A stretch of DNA of 64,000 nucleotides from Canibacter oris (GTDB lineage Bacteria > Actinomycetota > Actinomycetes > Actinomycetales > Microbacteriaceae): assembly GCF_014197205.1 (NCBI RefSeq), contig NZ_JACIFD010000006.1:1-64000 (forward strand). The letters run 5' to 3'. The position numbers were made by a program, and so were the translations under genes. Positions within the stretch are counted from its first letter, which is position 1. Each line of letters begins with the position of its first letter. The notes beneath the pieces were generated by a model. It was given only the letters and a program-made list of their open reading frames with translations. It ran no database searches and was not told where the DNA came from. Of the stretch, positions 52,810 to 61,814 are shown one piece after another.

Positions 52810-53721
52810 ATGACTAACACCACCGCGACCGCAGCTGCCACCTCAGACATTGCGCTTCCCGCGCACATCGCCTTCCTCGGGCTGGGCTCGATGGCCGGCG
52901 CGATTATGCAGGGGCTGCTGGCCACCCGTGATGCCGCCGCGCCGCCGCTGAAGTGCACCACAAAATCAGCCGCGTCCGCCGCTCAATATGAAGCGGTTGC
53001 GGGGATCAGCGTCACGAGTGTAGAGCAGCACAGCGAGGCAAACCGTGACGCGGTGCGGCAGGCGGAGCTCGTGGTGCTCGGGGTGAAGCCGTGGGGGATT
53101 GTAGAAACTCTTACTGAAATCGCCGCTGAGCTGCGGCCGGGAGCGGTGGTGGTGAGCGTTGCCGCGGGCGTGCCGCTTGCGAAAATGCGGGAGGCGCTGC
53201 GGCAACGGCCGGATGTGCGGCTGGTGCGCGCGATGCCGAACACTCCGGCGCTTATCGGCAAGGGGGTCACCGGGATTGCGGTGGAACATTTGCCAGCCGC
53301 GGTGGCGAGCGGGCAGGGTGCGGATCCGGGGGCGCAGGCTGCCGCGGTGGCGACCGCGCTGTTTAGCGCCGTTGGCGAAGTGGTGGTGGTGCCAGAAACT
53401 CAGATTGACGCGCTGAGCACAGTGTCTGGGTCAGGGCCGGCCTACCTGTTTTGGTTTGTGGAGCAGCTGACGGCTGCCGCGGAGCGTCTCGGCTTCGAGC
53501 CCGAGACCGCGACGGTGCTGGCGCAAAACACTGTGATTGGCGCCGCCCAGTTGCTAGAGCAGGGCAGCAAAACCGCGGCGGAACAGCGTGCCGCAGTGAC
53601 CAGCCCGAACGGCACCACCGAGCGGGCTTTGCAGGCCTTTAATGCGGCTGACCCGGAGGCGATGTTCGACCGCGCCTTGGCGGCGGCGTTGCAGCGAGCG
53701 GCTGAAATCGCTGCAGCCTAG
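52810..53721 (+). CDS. proC: Pyrroline-5-carboxylate reductase
   Basis: Last step of proline synthesis. 303 residues: FLGLGSMAGAIMQGLLATRD (NADP fold), VVLGVKPWGIVETLTEIAAE, VVSVAAGVPLAKMREAL, VRAMPNTPALIGKGVTGIAV, and STVSGSGPAYLFWFVEQLTA with TSPNGTTERALQAF at the dimer and substrate site. Somewhat longer than the usual 270 because of Ala/Thr-rich stretches at the N-terminus. Divergent from the CDF-like gene. Confidence 0.95.
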   Translation: MTNTTATAAATSDIALPAHIAFLGLGSMAGAIMQGLLATRDAAAPPLKCTTKSAASAAQYEAVAGISVTSVEQHSEANRDAVRQAELVVLGVKPWGIVETLTEIAAELRPGAVVVSVAAGVPLAKMREALRQRPDVRLVRAMPNTPALIGKGVTGIAVEHLPAAVASGQGADPGAQAAAVATALFSAVGEVVVVPETQIDALSTVSGSGPAYLFWFVEQLTAAAERLGFEPETATVLAQNTVIGAAQLLEQGSKTAAEQRAAVTSPNGTTERALQAFNAADPEAMFDRALAAALQRAAEIAAA

Positions 53722-53748
53722 CGCCCCGGCTGGGTGCCGCGCGTGGGG

Positions 53749-54414
53749 TTAGCCGAGCGTTGCGAAGCGCTCCACGTCGCTCGTGGTGCCAGACACGATA
53801 ATCTTGTCGCCGGCGTTTACCACGGTGTCGGCGGTTGCATAAGTGAACGGCAGATACGGTGATTTCACACCCACCACGGTAACCCGGTAACGGGTGCGCA
53901 CCGCGCTGCTCGCCAGCGAGAAACCCTGAATCACGCGCGGCGGATACATTTTCGCCATCACGAAGTCATCATCGAACTTGATGAAGTCAAGCATCGAACC
54001 GTTAACCAGGTGCGCCACCCGCTCGCCCGCCTCGCGCTCCGGGTAAATGACGTGATGCACGCCGATGCGCTCCAAGATTTTGCCGTGAGAGGCAGAAATC
54101 GCCTTCGCCCAAATCTGCGGCACCCCGAGATCCACCAGGTTCGCGGCAACCAGCACCGAAGCCTCAATAGACGAACCAACCGCGACCACCGCGACCTGAA
54201 ATTCGCCGGCACCAATCTGGGTTAGCGCCTCTAACGAGCGGGCATCGGCCTGCACCACATGGGTGACGCGATCCGCCCATTTCTGCACCAGCGAAGCGTC
54301 AGTGTCGACCGCCAAAACCTCGCAGTCGAGATTGTCGAGCTGGCCGGCACACGCCGCGCCAAAACGACCTAAACCAATCACCAAAACCGGTGAATCATGC
54401 TGAATATCAACCAA
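53749..54414 (-). CDS. trkA: TrkA-family potassium channel regulatory protein
   Basis: 221 residues with an N-terminal RCK_N Rossmann domain (SPVLVIGLGRFGAACAGQLD, VLAVDTDASLVQKWAD, VVAVGSSIEASVLVAANLVD) and a C-terminal RCK_C domain (YRVTVVGVKSPYLPF, DKIIVSGTTSDVERF). It gates the TrkH channel in response to nucleotides. Overlaps trkH by 8 nt, so the two are co-translated. Confidence 0.93.
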   Translation of the reverse strand: MVDIQHDSPVLVIGLGRFGAACAGQLDNLDCEVLAVDTDASLVQKWADRVTHVVQADARSLEALTQIGAGEFQVAVVAVGSSIEASVLVAANLVDLGVPQIWAKAISASHGKILERIGVHHVIYPEREAGERVAHLVNGSMLDFIKFDDDFVMAKMYPPRVIQGFSLASSAVRTRYRVTVVGVKSPYLPFTYATADTVVNAGDKIIVSGTTSDVERFATLG

Positions 54415-55798
54415 CGATCGGCCTTTCCTCAGGGAATCTAAACATGTGGCTGCGTTTGGTCGCAGCGATGGCGGAAGCGAGCGTCACGGTGCCGACACGG
54501 CCGGCCCAAATCGTGATTGCGAGCACCGCCTTGGCAGGGCCATTGAGTTCTGCGGAGAGACCCGTAGAGAGGCCACAGGTCGCAAATCCGCTGATCACCT
54601 CGAAAGCGACACGATCTAGCGGATAGCCCGAAATGTGCGTGATAGTGATGGTCGACACCGCCACCACGGTGGCGCCCCAGATCACCACCGAAACCGCGAC
54701 GCGGAGAGTCTCGGAGGGGATGCGGCGGCCGAAAGCCTGCGCGTCAGTGTAGCCGCGCGCCTCCGCCCACGCCGCCAAAAACAACACCGCCAGCGTGGTC
54801 ACTTTAATGCCGCCCGCGGTGGAGGCTGATCCACCACCAACAAACATCAGCATGTCAAGCACCAGGTGGGTGGAGCCGTGCATCAGGTGTGGATCAACCA
54901 CACTGAAGCCACCCGAACGGGTCATAACCGAGGTGTAGAACGAGTGCAGCGCCGTCTCCCAAAAATTTTGCGAGCCGAAAGTTGCAGAGTTGTTAGCCTC
55001 AAGCGTGGCGATTGCGATCCACCCGCAAATAATTAGAATCAGCGTGGTGGTGAGGGTTAGCTTCGCGTGCAGCCCGATGCTGCGGGTCGCCGATTTTTTG
55101 TGCGCGGTGCGCAGGTAACGCCACAGCGCAAAAATCACCGGGAAACCGATGGATCCCAAGAACACCCCGAGCGCCATTGTGCCGAGCATGAAACCGTTGC
55201 CCTGAAACGACGCGAGACCGTCGGCCATCGGCACAAAACCGGTGTTGGTGAAGGTGGTGATCGCGAGGTAGCCGCTGTACCACAGCGCGTGCGGCACATC
55301 GTAGCCGGAGAGCAGCAGCTGCGGGAAAAACAGCGCCATCAGCGCGGTTTCAATAATCAGGGTGCTGGCGATAATCGCGAACAGCAGACCACGCATGTCG
55401 CCGAGGCTGGTGCCGCGGCTGGCATGCGAATCAGCGTTGTAGTCGTGTTGCAGCGCGCCGCCGTCGCTCTTGGCGAGCAGACGTTGACGCAAACCCAGTT
55501 TGCGAGTCACGGTGAGACCCAGAATCGCCGCGAGCGAGAGCACCCCGATGCCGCCGATTTGGGCGCCGAGCAGAATTATGACGTCGCCGAAAACCGACCA
55601 GTGTGTGGCGCTGTCAACAACCGTCAGGCCGGTGACGCAGATTGCCGAAACCGCGGTGAAAAAAGCGTCGATAACCGGGGTGGCTTTGCCATCGGCGGCG
55701 GCGATGGGGAGCGATAAAAGCAGCGTCCAGACCCCGATTAGCAGGGTAAAAACCACGATTGCGAAGCGCGCCGGAACCGTGCGGAAGGCGTGCCTCAC
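54407..55798 (-). CDS. trkH: TrkH-family potassium uptake channel subunit
   Basis: Membrane pore of the Trk/Ktr K+ uptake system. About 463 residues from a GTG at 55798 with GAGGG 6 nt upstream; an in-frame TTG at 55888 would add 30 residues without similarity. The filter-like segments include FFTAVSAICVTGLTVVDSAT, LAITTFTNTGFVPMADGLAS, MTRSGGFSVVDPHLMHGSTH and VISGFATCGLSTGLSAELNG, the four pseudo-repeat pore loops, and FVGGGSASTAGGIKVTTLAV. It partners TrkA immediately downstream. Confidence 0.93.
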   Translation of the reverse strand: MRHAFRTVPARFAIVVFTLLIGVWTLLLSLPIAAADGKATPVIDAFFTAVSAICVTGLTVVDSATHWSVFGDVIILLGAQIGGIGVLSLAAILGLTVTRKLGLRQRLLAKSDGGALQHDYNADSHASRGTSLGDMRGLLFAIIASTLIIETALMALFFPQLLLSGYDVPHALWYSGYLAITTFTNTGFVPMADGLASFQGNGFMLGTMALGVFLGSIGFPVIFALWRYLRTAHKKSATRSIGLHAKLTLTTTLILIICGWIAIATLEANNSATFGSQNFWETALHSFYTSVMTRSGGFSVVDPHLMHGSTHLVLDMLMFVGGGSASTAGGIKVTTLAVLFLAAWAEARGYTDAQAFGRRIPSETLRVAVSVVIWGATVVAVSTITITHISGYPLDRVAFEVISGFATCGLSTGLSAELNGPAKAVLAITIWAGRVGTVTLASAIAATKRSHMFRFPEERPIVG

Positions 55799-55992
55799 CG
55801 CCTGCCCTCGCGACAGGTTAGTGCCGGTCGAGGTAGGTCGTGATCCGCTAGCTAGAAAGCGCGCCACGCAGCTCCGATCTGAATGCAAAATATGGGTTTA
55901 TAAGGGCGGTCACCGCGGCAGCCAAACAGTCGTCGCAGCTGACCGAAAGCTGCCGGTGTGGCAGCACGCAGCCAATTTTACGCTCGTAGCAG

Positions 55993-56020
55993 TTAACACG
56001 CCAGTTAAAAGCTGTAGGCT
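55993..56020 (+). promoter_or_regulatory. Promoter of the ArsR-like gene
   Basis: TTAACA (55993-55998) and TAGGCT (56015-56020), spacing 16 nt. The -10 ends 7 nt before the ATG at 56028, so the mRNA is probably leaderless. Confidence 0.55.
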
Positions 56021-56027
56021 TAATGGT

Positions 56028-56486
56028 ATGTCTGACATCTTTAACGTGATTGCTGATGCTACGCGGCGCGATATCTTAGTGACCCTGCTGGAGGCAAAAG
56101 AGACCCGCAAAGATGGGGAATTGAGGGTTTCAGACCTGGTAGAGGAGCTGCAGATCAGTCAGCCCACAGTTTCAAAACACCTCAAAGTGCTCCGCGACGC
56201 TGCGGTTGTGACGGTGCGCGAAGAGGGCGCAGCCAGGTATTACAAACTCGATGTGGAGCCCCTGCAAGAGGTCGAAGATTTCGTGCTGAGCTTCCTGATT
56301 ACCGACGCTGATGCAGAAATTACCGTGGAGTATATTTCTGAAAACGGCGAAAACCTGGGTGACCTGGAGTCGCAGAGTGTGCTGCCGGAGCCGGTGTCGC
56401 AGGCCGCCGCAGAGGTTGGTCGTGCTGCGGCGCTCGCCGCGAAACCGGTGAAAGAGCTGGTTGCGCGGTTTAGGCTGCGCGGCTAG
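56028..56486 (+). CDS. ArsR-family helix-turn-helix regulator
   Basis: 152 residues. DIFNVIADATRRDILVTLLE, LRVSDLVEELQISQPTVSKH, LKVLRDAAVVTVREEGAARY give a full ArsR/SmtB-type winged helix; no Cys/His metal site is visible. The C-terminal half is acidic then Ala-rich, ending in a short basic amphipathic helix. The ATG at 56028 coincides with the predicted transcription start. Nucleoside hydrolase follows after 9 nt and is probably co-transcribed. Confidence 0.87.
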   Translation: MSDIFNVIADATRRDILVTLLEAKETRKDGELRVSDLVEELQISQPTVSKHLKVLRDAAVVTVREEGAARYYKLDVEPLQEVEDFVLSFLITDADAEITVEYISENGENLGDLESQSVLPEPVSQAAAEVGRAAALAAKPVKELVARFRLRG

Positions 56487-56495
56487 GCGGCTCGG

Positions 56496-57569
56496 GTGAC
56501 AGCTGTGGGTGCCGTGGCGCGGCCGGTGATTCTTGACACCGATCCGGGGATTGATGACGCGGTGGCGCTGATGCTTGCCGCGGTCAGCCCCGAAATTGAA
56601 CTGCTCGGCATCACCACGGTTGCGGGCAATGTCGGGGTTGAGGTGACAACCCGTAACGCTTTAGCGCTGTGCCAGCTGCTGGATTTGCAGTGTCCCGTGG
56701 GCAAAGGAGCGTGGCGCTCGCTCGCGGCACACGGGTCGCGCGATGCGGCGCATATTCACGGCGCAGACGGTTTAGGCGGGTGGCGTATCGCGGATCCGCC
56801 AGCGACTGCTCAGCCAGAGGCCGCACTGGGGCTGCTCAGTAGGTTATTGCGCAGCGCTGCCGCTGCGGGGCAGCGGGCGACGATTGTGGCGGTGGGGCCG
56901 CTCACGAATATTGCGCAGCTGCTGGTCGCGGACGCTGCCGCGAGTGATTTAATCGCGGAGATTGTGGTGATGGGCGGCGGTGACGGGGAGCGCCTCGGTA
57001 ATGTGACCCCGCGCGCAGAGTTTAATATTTACACTGACCCGGAGGCTGCCGCGATTGTGTTTAACAGCGGGGTGCCGGTGACTATGGTAGGGCTTAACGT
57101 CACGGAGTTGGCAACCCTGGGAGCTGCGCATTTGCCGCAATTGTTGGCGCACGGCGGGCCGGTCGCGGAAGGTGTGCAGGTAATGCTCGGGGCCTATAAA
57201 GACACTCCCGAAGAGGCGGGGCTCACCGCGCAGCATGATTCTTTGGCGCTCACTGCGGTGCTCAGGCCGGAGCTTTTGACGCTGCGCCCGGCTCAGGTGC
57301 GAGTGCACGTGATGCCCGGGGAACGCCGCGGCGAGACCGAGGTGAGCTATGTTGCAGGTGTCGATGCTGCTGGTGCTGCTGGCGCAGCTTCTGCGGATGC
57401 TGCCGACACAGCCGCTGCTGCTGCTGCTGGCGCTGGCGCTGCTGCCGGCGTTGGTGCTGCGGGGCAGCCCGGGCGGGTGCGGGTGGCGACCGCGGTTGAT
57501 GTGCCGCGGTTTCGGGAGTTTATGGCTGAGCGGCTGTTTGCAGCCGCGCAGCGGGCCGCCCGCATGTAG
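56496..57569 (+). CDS. Inosine-uridine-preferring nucleoside hydrolase
   Basis: Cleaves ribonucleosides to base and ribose. 357 residues from GTG 56496. The Ca2+ site is in VILDTDPGIDDAVALMLAA, then TTVAGNVGVEVTTRNALALC, ATIVAVGPLTNIAQLL, VVMGGGDGERLGNVTPRAEF and NIYTDPEAAAIVF. Asp in TAQHDSLALTAVL completes the site. Near the C-terminus an Ala/Gly-rich insert of about 40 residues (from VAGVDAAGAAGAASADAADT) coded by GCTGCT-like repeats is foreign to the family and may vary by slippage. Confidence 0.92.
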   Translation: MTAVGAVARPVILDTDPGIDDAVALMLAAVSPEIELLGITTVAGNVGVEVTTRNALALCQLLDLQCPVGKGAWRSLAAHGSRDAAHIHGADGLGGWRIADPPATAQPEAALGLLSRLLRSAAAAGQRATIVAVGPLTNIAQLLVADAAASDLIAEIVVMGGGDGERLGNVTPRAEFNIYTDPEAAAIVFNSGVPVTMVGLNVTELATLGAAHLPQLLAHGGPVAEGVQVMLGAYKDTPEEAGLTAQHDSLALTAVLRPELLTLRPAQVRVHVMPGERRGETEVSYVAGVDAAGAAGAASADAADTAAAAAAGAGAAAGVGAAGQPGRVRVATAVDVPRFREFMAERLFAAAQRAARM

Positions 57570-57672
57570 CCTGTATTGGCTTAACTCAGCTTTTCAGAGT
57601 AAACTATAAAAATTGTGGGCTGTGAAATCAGCTCAGGTATACCAAAAACCTTCTAGACATGAGGTGAACACC

Positions 57673-57771
57673 ATGGGTTCAGTTATTAAGAAGCGTCGCA
57701 AGCGCATGTCAAAGAAGAAGCACCGCAAGTTGCTTCGTAAGACACGTCACCAGCGTCGTAACAAGAAGTAA
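57673..57771 (+). CDS. Ribosomal protein bS22 / AURKAIP1-COX24-like
   Basis: 32 residues, [20 protein letters not shown] then [12 protein letters not shown], almost entirely basic. This is the actinobacterial small-subunit protein bS22 (AURKAIP1/COX24 domain), missed by length filters. GAGGTG lies 7 nt before the ATG, and a terminator follows at once, so it is a single-gene transcript. Confidence 0.95.
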   Translation: MGSVIKKRRKRMSKKKHRKLLRKTRHQRRNKK

Positions 57772-57772
57772 A

Positions 57773-57813
57773 AAAGTAAAGCGTCGAGAGTTTTCTCGGC
57801 GCTTTACTTTTTT
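57773..57813 (+). terminator. Terminator after bS22
   Basis: AAAGTAAAGCGTCGAGA (57773-57789) pairs with TCTCGGCGCTTTACTTT (57794-57810), one G-T mismatch, followed by TTT. A strong rho-independent hairpin. Confidence 0.9.
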
Positions 57814-57923
57814 GTGCAGCTGGGCGGTGGTGCGGGCTGCCCCGCCGGGCGCTTTCGCAGCTTGTTTTCATGTCGGGTAGGGCACACTAGAAGGGTACCT
57901 ACTGGCGATATCGACAGGATGAC

Positions 57924-58238
57924 ATGGCAAGCGAAGTAGTTGAACTCACCCTCGTGGGGAAACCTGATTGTCACCTTTGTGACGATGCAAAAGAGGTGAT
58001 TGAGCGCGTGCGCAAAGCAGCCGCGAGCAATGAAATCGGGTTGCAGTATGTCGAGGTTAACATTCTTGAAAACAACCAGATGGCTGAAAAATACGGCGAA
58101 GAAATTCCTGTCGTGTTGCTTAACGGCAGCCCCTACGCTTCCTTCCACATTTATGAAGACAAGCTCGCCTACGCGATCTTGCACGAGCGTGACCGGATGC
58201 GCGCCAAAGCCCGCCGCTGGTGGCGCCGCCGTAAATAG
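57924..58238 (+). CDS. Glutaredoxin family (DUF836) protein
   Basis: 104 residues of thioredoxin fold: LTLVGKPDCHLCDDAKEVIE with the redox pair Cys16-His-Leu-Cys19, and the cis-Pro in GEEIPVVLLNGSPY. The C-terminus is a basic helix (AKARRWWRRRK). Such CxxC proteins are common in actinobacteria; the partner is unknown. It precedes the ABC exporter pair by 55 nt and may share its transcript. Confidence 0.9.
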   Translation: MASEVVELTLVGKPDCHLCDDAKEVIERVRKAAASNEIGLQYVEVNILENNQMAEKYGEEIPVVLLNGSPYASFHIYEDKLAYAILHERDRMRAKARRWWRRRK

Positions 58239-58293
58239 CGCGAGGTAATTTAACGCCTCGCAGCGCGTGTATAATTGCTCTCCGAGGTAAAAA

Positions 58294-59952
58294 ATGAGTT
58301 CTGATAACGACGCGGTAAAATTCAGAATTACCGCTCCGGGATACAGCTACGCAAAATGGCGTTTTGTGGTCCCGATGCTGATTAACGCTGTCGCTGCTGC
58401 GACGCTAATTATGGTGCCCACCGCTGTGGGTGCGATTATTTCAGAGTTCGCAGCGGGCAACGTCACCGCTGCGCTGCGCCTACTGATGTTTATTGTCCTG
58501 TCTTTGTTGCTGCAGGTCACCAACGAAAAAACCACGTTCGCGATTATCATGCGGCTGCAGTTCGAGGTGATTCGCGACTGGCGTAACTATATTTTCCAGC
58601 TGATCAAAAAAACTCCGAAGCAGGTTGACCCCGGCGAGGTCATCTCTGTTGTGGTGAAAGACAGCAAGAGCATTGCGATGCTGCTGTTCTCCTTCCCGGA
58701 TGCTGCCGGCTCAGTGGTGGTAGCGGTTGTCGGCACTGTTCAACTGTGGCTCATCAGCCCCGCGCTCGCGGTCACCGCGCTCAGCGGCATTATTTTGGCG
58801 GGTGTGGCGCTGTCACTAATCTCGAAGCTGCTAGAAAAACGCGGCACCGTGCGCCGCCAACGCACCGGCGAAAACGCTGCCCGAGCCACCGATATTGCAA
58901 CCAGTCTGCGCACTATTGCGGGCCTTGGCGCCGGCGCGGAGATGCGCCGTCGGCACCGTGATGCTGCCCATAACCTGCGTAACGCGAACGTCGCATACGC
59001 CCGGGTCGCGATGCTCACAACCGGGGCGCGGCTGACCCTCGTCGGCATTACGACTTTGCTCGCGGTGGGCATGGCGCTCACCGGCAACCTGGTAGACGGA
59101 GTGTGGCGCACCAACGTGGAGCCGAGCCAGCTGGTCGCCGTCGCCGGTACTGTGGCGTTGATGGTCGGCCCGATCTGGACCTTCGAAATGATGTTGGTCG
59201 GCTATCGGGAAACACGCGTCGCACTGCGACGCATCAAAACCCTTGAGCAAAAACAGTACGAAAAGCCTGCCGCCCTGGCAGAGCTGACGGTGCCAGCCGA
59301 GATTCTCGCCGGGCAGCAGCTGGTGTATGTGGATCCACGCTCCGCAGGTTTAAGCGCCCAAGAGTACGCCGAATCTCTCGCCGCAAAAATGCGGGAGCAG
59401 CAGCGTGGGCGGGTGCTGTTAAGTCAGTCAAACCCCACTATTTTTGCGGGATCGCTGCGCTCCCACCTGACCTGCGACGAACTTGCGGTGAGCGACGCTG
59501 ACCTCACCTGGATGCTGGAGCTCACCGACTCGCTAGAAATCGCGCACCGTCTCGGCGGGGCAGACCCGGCAGAGTATTTCGCGGCCGAAATCAGCTCCGA
59601 GGGCGCGAACCTCTCGGGCGGGCAGCGGCAGCGCCTGGCGTTGGCGCGGGCCCTGCTGCAGCCGGCGGCGGTGCTGATCTGCGCCGAACCGCTGAACTCG
59701 GTCGACGAGCCGAGCCAGAAATACATTTTTGATCGGCTCGAACAGGAGTTGGGCTCACATCGGCTGCTGCAACACCTGCGGCAGGTGATTGTGGTGAGCA
59801 CCACCTCGCAGGTGCAAAACCGCGTCGCCGCGGCGCAAGCGGCAGCGACCGCGCCCGGTACCGCTACCACGACTGCCACCGCAACCACGCCCGGTGCAAC
59901 AACCACAGCTGCCACCGCAGCAGCGGCGCACACCACGAAGGAGGCAAAGTAA
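58294..59952 (+). CDS. ABC exporter half-transporter with degenerate ATPase lacking Walker A
   Basis: 552 residues: an exporter-type six-helix membrane domain (about 1-310), then a nucleotide-binding domain. The domain keeps a perfect signature at 440-444 (ANLSGGQRQRLALARALLQP) but has no GxxGxGK(S/T) P-loop; the region where it should be reads LAGQQLVYVDPRSAGLSAQE. Walker B is AVLICAEPLNSVDEP, without the normal DE pair. It cannot bind ATP in the usual way and must work with the next gene's product. An Ala/Thr-rich tail ends the protein, and its stop overlaps the next start (TAATG). Confidence 0.9.
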   Translation: MSSDNDAVKFRITAPGYSYAKWRFVVPMLINAVAAATLIMVPTAVGAIISEFAAGNVTAALRLLMFIVLSLLLQVTNEKTTFAIIMRLQFEVIRDWRNYIFQLIKKTPKQVDPGEVISVVVKDSKSIAMLLFSFPDAAGSVVVAVVGTVQLWLISPALAVTALSGIILAGVALSLISKLLEKRGTVRRQRTGENAARATDIATSLRTIAGLGAGAEMRRRHRDAAHNLRNANVAYARVAMLTTGARLTLVGITTLLAVGMALTGNLVDGVWRTNVEPSQLVAVAGTVALMVGPIWTFEMMLVGYRETRVALRRIKTLEQKQYEKPAALAELTVPAEILAGQQLVYVDPRSAGLSAQEYAESLAAKMREQQRGRVLLSQSNPTIFAGSLRSHLTCDELAVSDADLTWMLELTDSLEIAHRLGGADPAEYFAAEISSEGANLSGGQRQRLALARALLQPAAVLICAEPLNSVDEPSQKYIFDRLEQELGSHRLLQHLRQVIVVSTTSQVQNRVAAAQAAATAPGTATTTATATTPGATTTAATAAAAHTTKEAK

Positions 59953-61685
59953 TGACCGAAAAAACTCTGCCTCTGGCGAGCACTAAAACCACCTGGGCGA
60001 AGCTCGGCAAATTAGCGCTGCGCAACCGCCTCAGCCTCATCGTGGTCGCCTTCGCCTTCGTGATCTCTGCGTTCGCGGCGCTGGTTACCCCCATCATGAT
60101 CGGTAAATTGGTGGATCAAGCCGCCGCCGGCGAGCTCACCGGATTCCCGTGGCTGGCGCTCGGGGTGATTCTCGCCGCGATCGTGGTGCGCGCAATCACG
60201 TCGATGCTGTGGCAGTATCAGGGCAATAAGATTGGTAGCAGCATCAACCGCGACCTTGGTGTTGAGGTGATGGCCGCCTCGCTTGATTTGAACGCGCAAA
60301 CTATTGAGGATGCCGGCAGCGGCGACCTGGTGACCCGCGCCACCAACGATCTTGACGCGGTTAACGACAACGTGCTGCGTTTCTTCCCGATCGTGATTTT
60401 CTCTCTGGTCTACCTCGTGGTGATGTTCTTCACGATTGTGACGCTCAGCCCGGTGGCTGCGGTGCCGCTGATTATCACGGTAATTGGGGTGCCGGTGCTG
60501 CTGTGGCAGATCCTCCCGCGCATCTCTAAACGGGTGGTGGAAGTGACCCGCGAAACCGCGGCGCTGTCAACCAAGGTCACCGAAAATGTGCGGGGCCTGA
60601 GCACTATCAAAGAGCTCGATATTCTCGATGCCCGCGAGGAAGTGTTGGCGGCGCAAAACCGGCGGCTGTTTGCGCTAGAACGGCAGATGGTGCGGCTGCG
60701 CACAACCCTGTGGGGCAGCATTGTGCTGGTCGCTGACCTGCCGCTTATCGTGTCGCTGCTGTGGGGTTTTTACACCGTAAATCAGGGGTGGACAACCTGG
60801 GGCGTGGTCGCCACCGTTGCCATCACCCTGTTTAACCTGCGCTGGGTTATCGACGAGTTCGCGTGGTGCCTCGATAAGATTCGTGAAGGCTCGGTGATGC
60901 TGAGCCGGGTGTGCGGGGTTATTGAGCTCGCTGAAAAACAGCGCGCAACCCGCGAGCAGGCGCAGCAACAGCTGCAGGCGACAGGCGGCAATGATACCGC
61001 GGTTGCGGCGCAGAACGTGGTTTACGGTTACGATGTAGAGCGCCCGGTGATGAAAGACATTAACCTTAAGCTGCAGCCGGGGGAGTCGCTCGCCCTGGTG
61101 GGGCGCTCCGGGTCGGGTAAAACCACCCTGGCGCGGCTCATCGCGGGTTCCCTGACCGCTGACCAGGGCACCGTGACGGTGCTCGGTAAAGCTGTCGGTG
61201 CGGGGCTCTTCCCAACTGAAAAAGCAGCTGATGGCAGACCGCGGCTCTTGATTTGCACCCAGGAAGCACACCAATTTGTGGGCACCCTGGCAGACAATCT
61301 CACGGTGGTTGCGCCTGATGCGACCCCGGAGGCGATGCGCGCGGCGCTGGCAACCGTGGGAGCTACCTGGGCTGACGAGCTGCCGCAAGGGCTTGACACC
61401 GTGCTCGGAGACGGCGGCACCACTCTGACGCGCGATCAGGTGCAGCAGCTGTCGCTGGCGCGGATTGCGTTGGCGGATCCGCACATCATAATTCTTGATG
61501 AATCCACAACCCAACTGGAGCTGCTCGACGCGGCAGAATCAGTACGGGGGCTGATGGCCGGGCGCACCGTGATCGTGATTAGCCACGACGCGCGGATCGC
61601 GGGGCTGGCGCAGCGCGCGGTGCTGCTGGAGGAGGGCGAAATTGTTGCCACCGGCACGCCGGAGGAGATTTTCGCCCGCGCCTGA
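59952..61685 (+). CDS. ABC exporter half-transporter with catalytic Walker motifs
   Basis: 577 residues: six-helix exporter membrane domain (about 20-310) and an ATPase domain with Walker A GRSGSGKTT (384-392), Walker B IIILDES (Asp516, catalytic Glu517) and the His switch in VIVISHDARIAGLAQ. The signature is degenerate, LTRDQ (492-496) in place of LSGGQ. With the preceding protein, whose signature is intact and Walker A missing, it forms a heterodimer with a single competent ATP site. Substrate unknown. Translationally coupled by a one-base overlap. Confidence 0.92.
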   Translation: MTEKTLPLASTKTTWAKLGKLALRNRLSLIVVAFAFVISAFAALVTPIMIGKLVDQAAAGELTGFPWLALGVILAAIVVRAITSMLWQYQGNKIGSSINRDLGVEVMAASLDLNAQTIEDAGSGDLVTRATNDLDAVNDNVLRFFPIVIFSLVYLVVMFFTIVTLSPVAAVPLIITVIGVPVLLWQILPRISKRVVEVTRETAALSTKVTENVRGLSTIKELDILDAREEVLAAQNRRLFALERQMVRLRTTLWGSIVLVADLPLIVSLLWGFYTVNQGWTTWGVVATVAITLFNLRWVIDEFAWCLDKIREGSVMLSRVCGVIELAEKQRATREQAQQQLQATGGNDTAVAAQNVVYGYDVERPVMKDINLKLQPGESLALVGRSGSGKTTLARLIAGSLTADQGTVTVLGKAVGAGLFPTEKAADGRPRLLICTQEAHQFVGTLADNLTVVAPDATPEAMRAALATVGATWADELPQGLDTVLGDGGTTLTRDQVQQLSLARIALADPHIIILDESTTQLELLDAAESVRGLMAGRTVIVISHDARIAGLAQRAVLLEEGEIVATGTPEEIFARA

Positions 61686-61690
61686 GTGTG

Positions 61691-61745
61691 CGGCTGAGCC
61701 GAGCCCCGCGGTGGCGCAAGGTGTACGGCTGAGCCGAGCCCCGCG
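61691..61745. repeat. Direct repeat after the ABC operon
   Basis: A 20-nt word beginning CGGCTGAGCCGAGCCC occurs at 61691-61710 and again at 61726-61745, period 35, in the short spacer before menC. Each contains the small palindrome GGCTGAGCC. Meaning unknown. Confidence 0.6.
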
Positions 61746-61814
61746 ACGGCGCGCCTACAGTGCGCGGCGGCTGGCGGCCAGTCGTGTGCGGAGCGCGGTT
61801 TCGGCAGCAGGGCT

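Noticed and set aside
55067-55717. 216-codon plus-strand frame across trkH
   Set aside because: Antisense to a channel gene with recognisable pore segments; His/Arg/Glu-rich composition is typical of shadows here.
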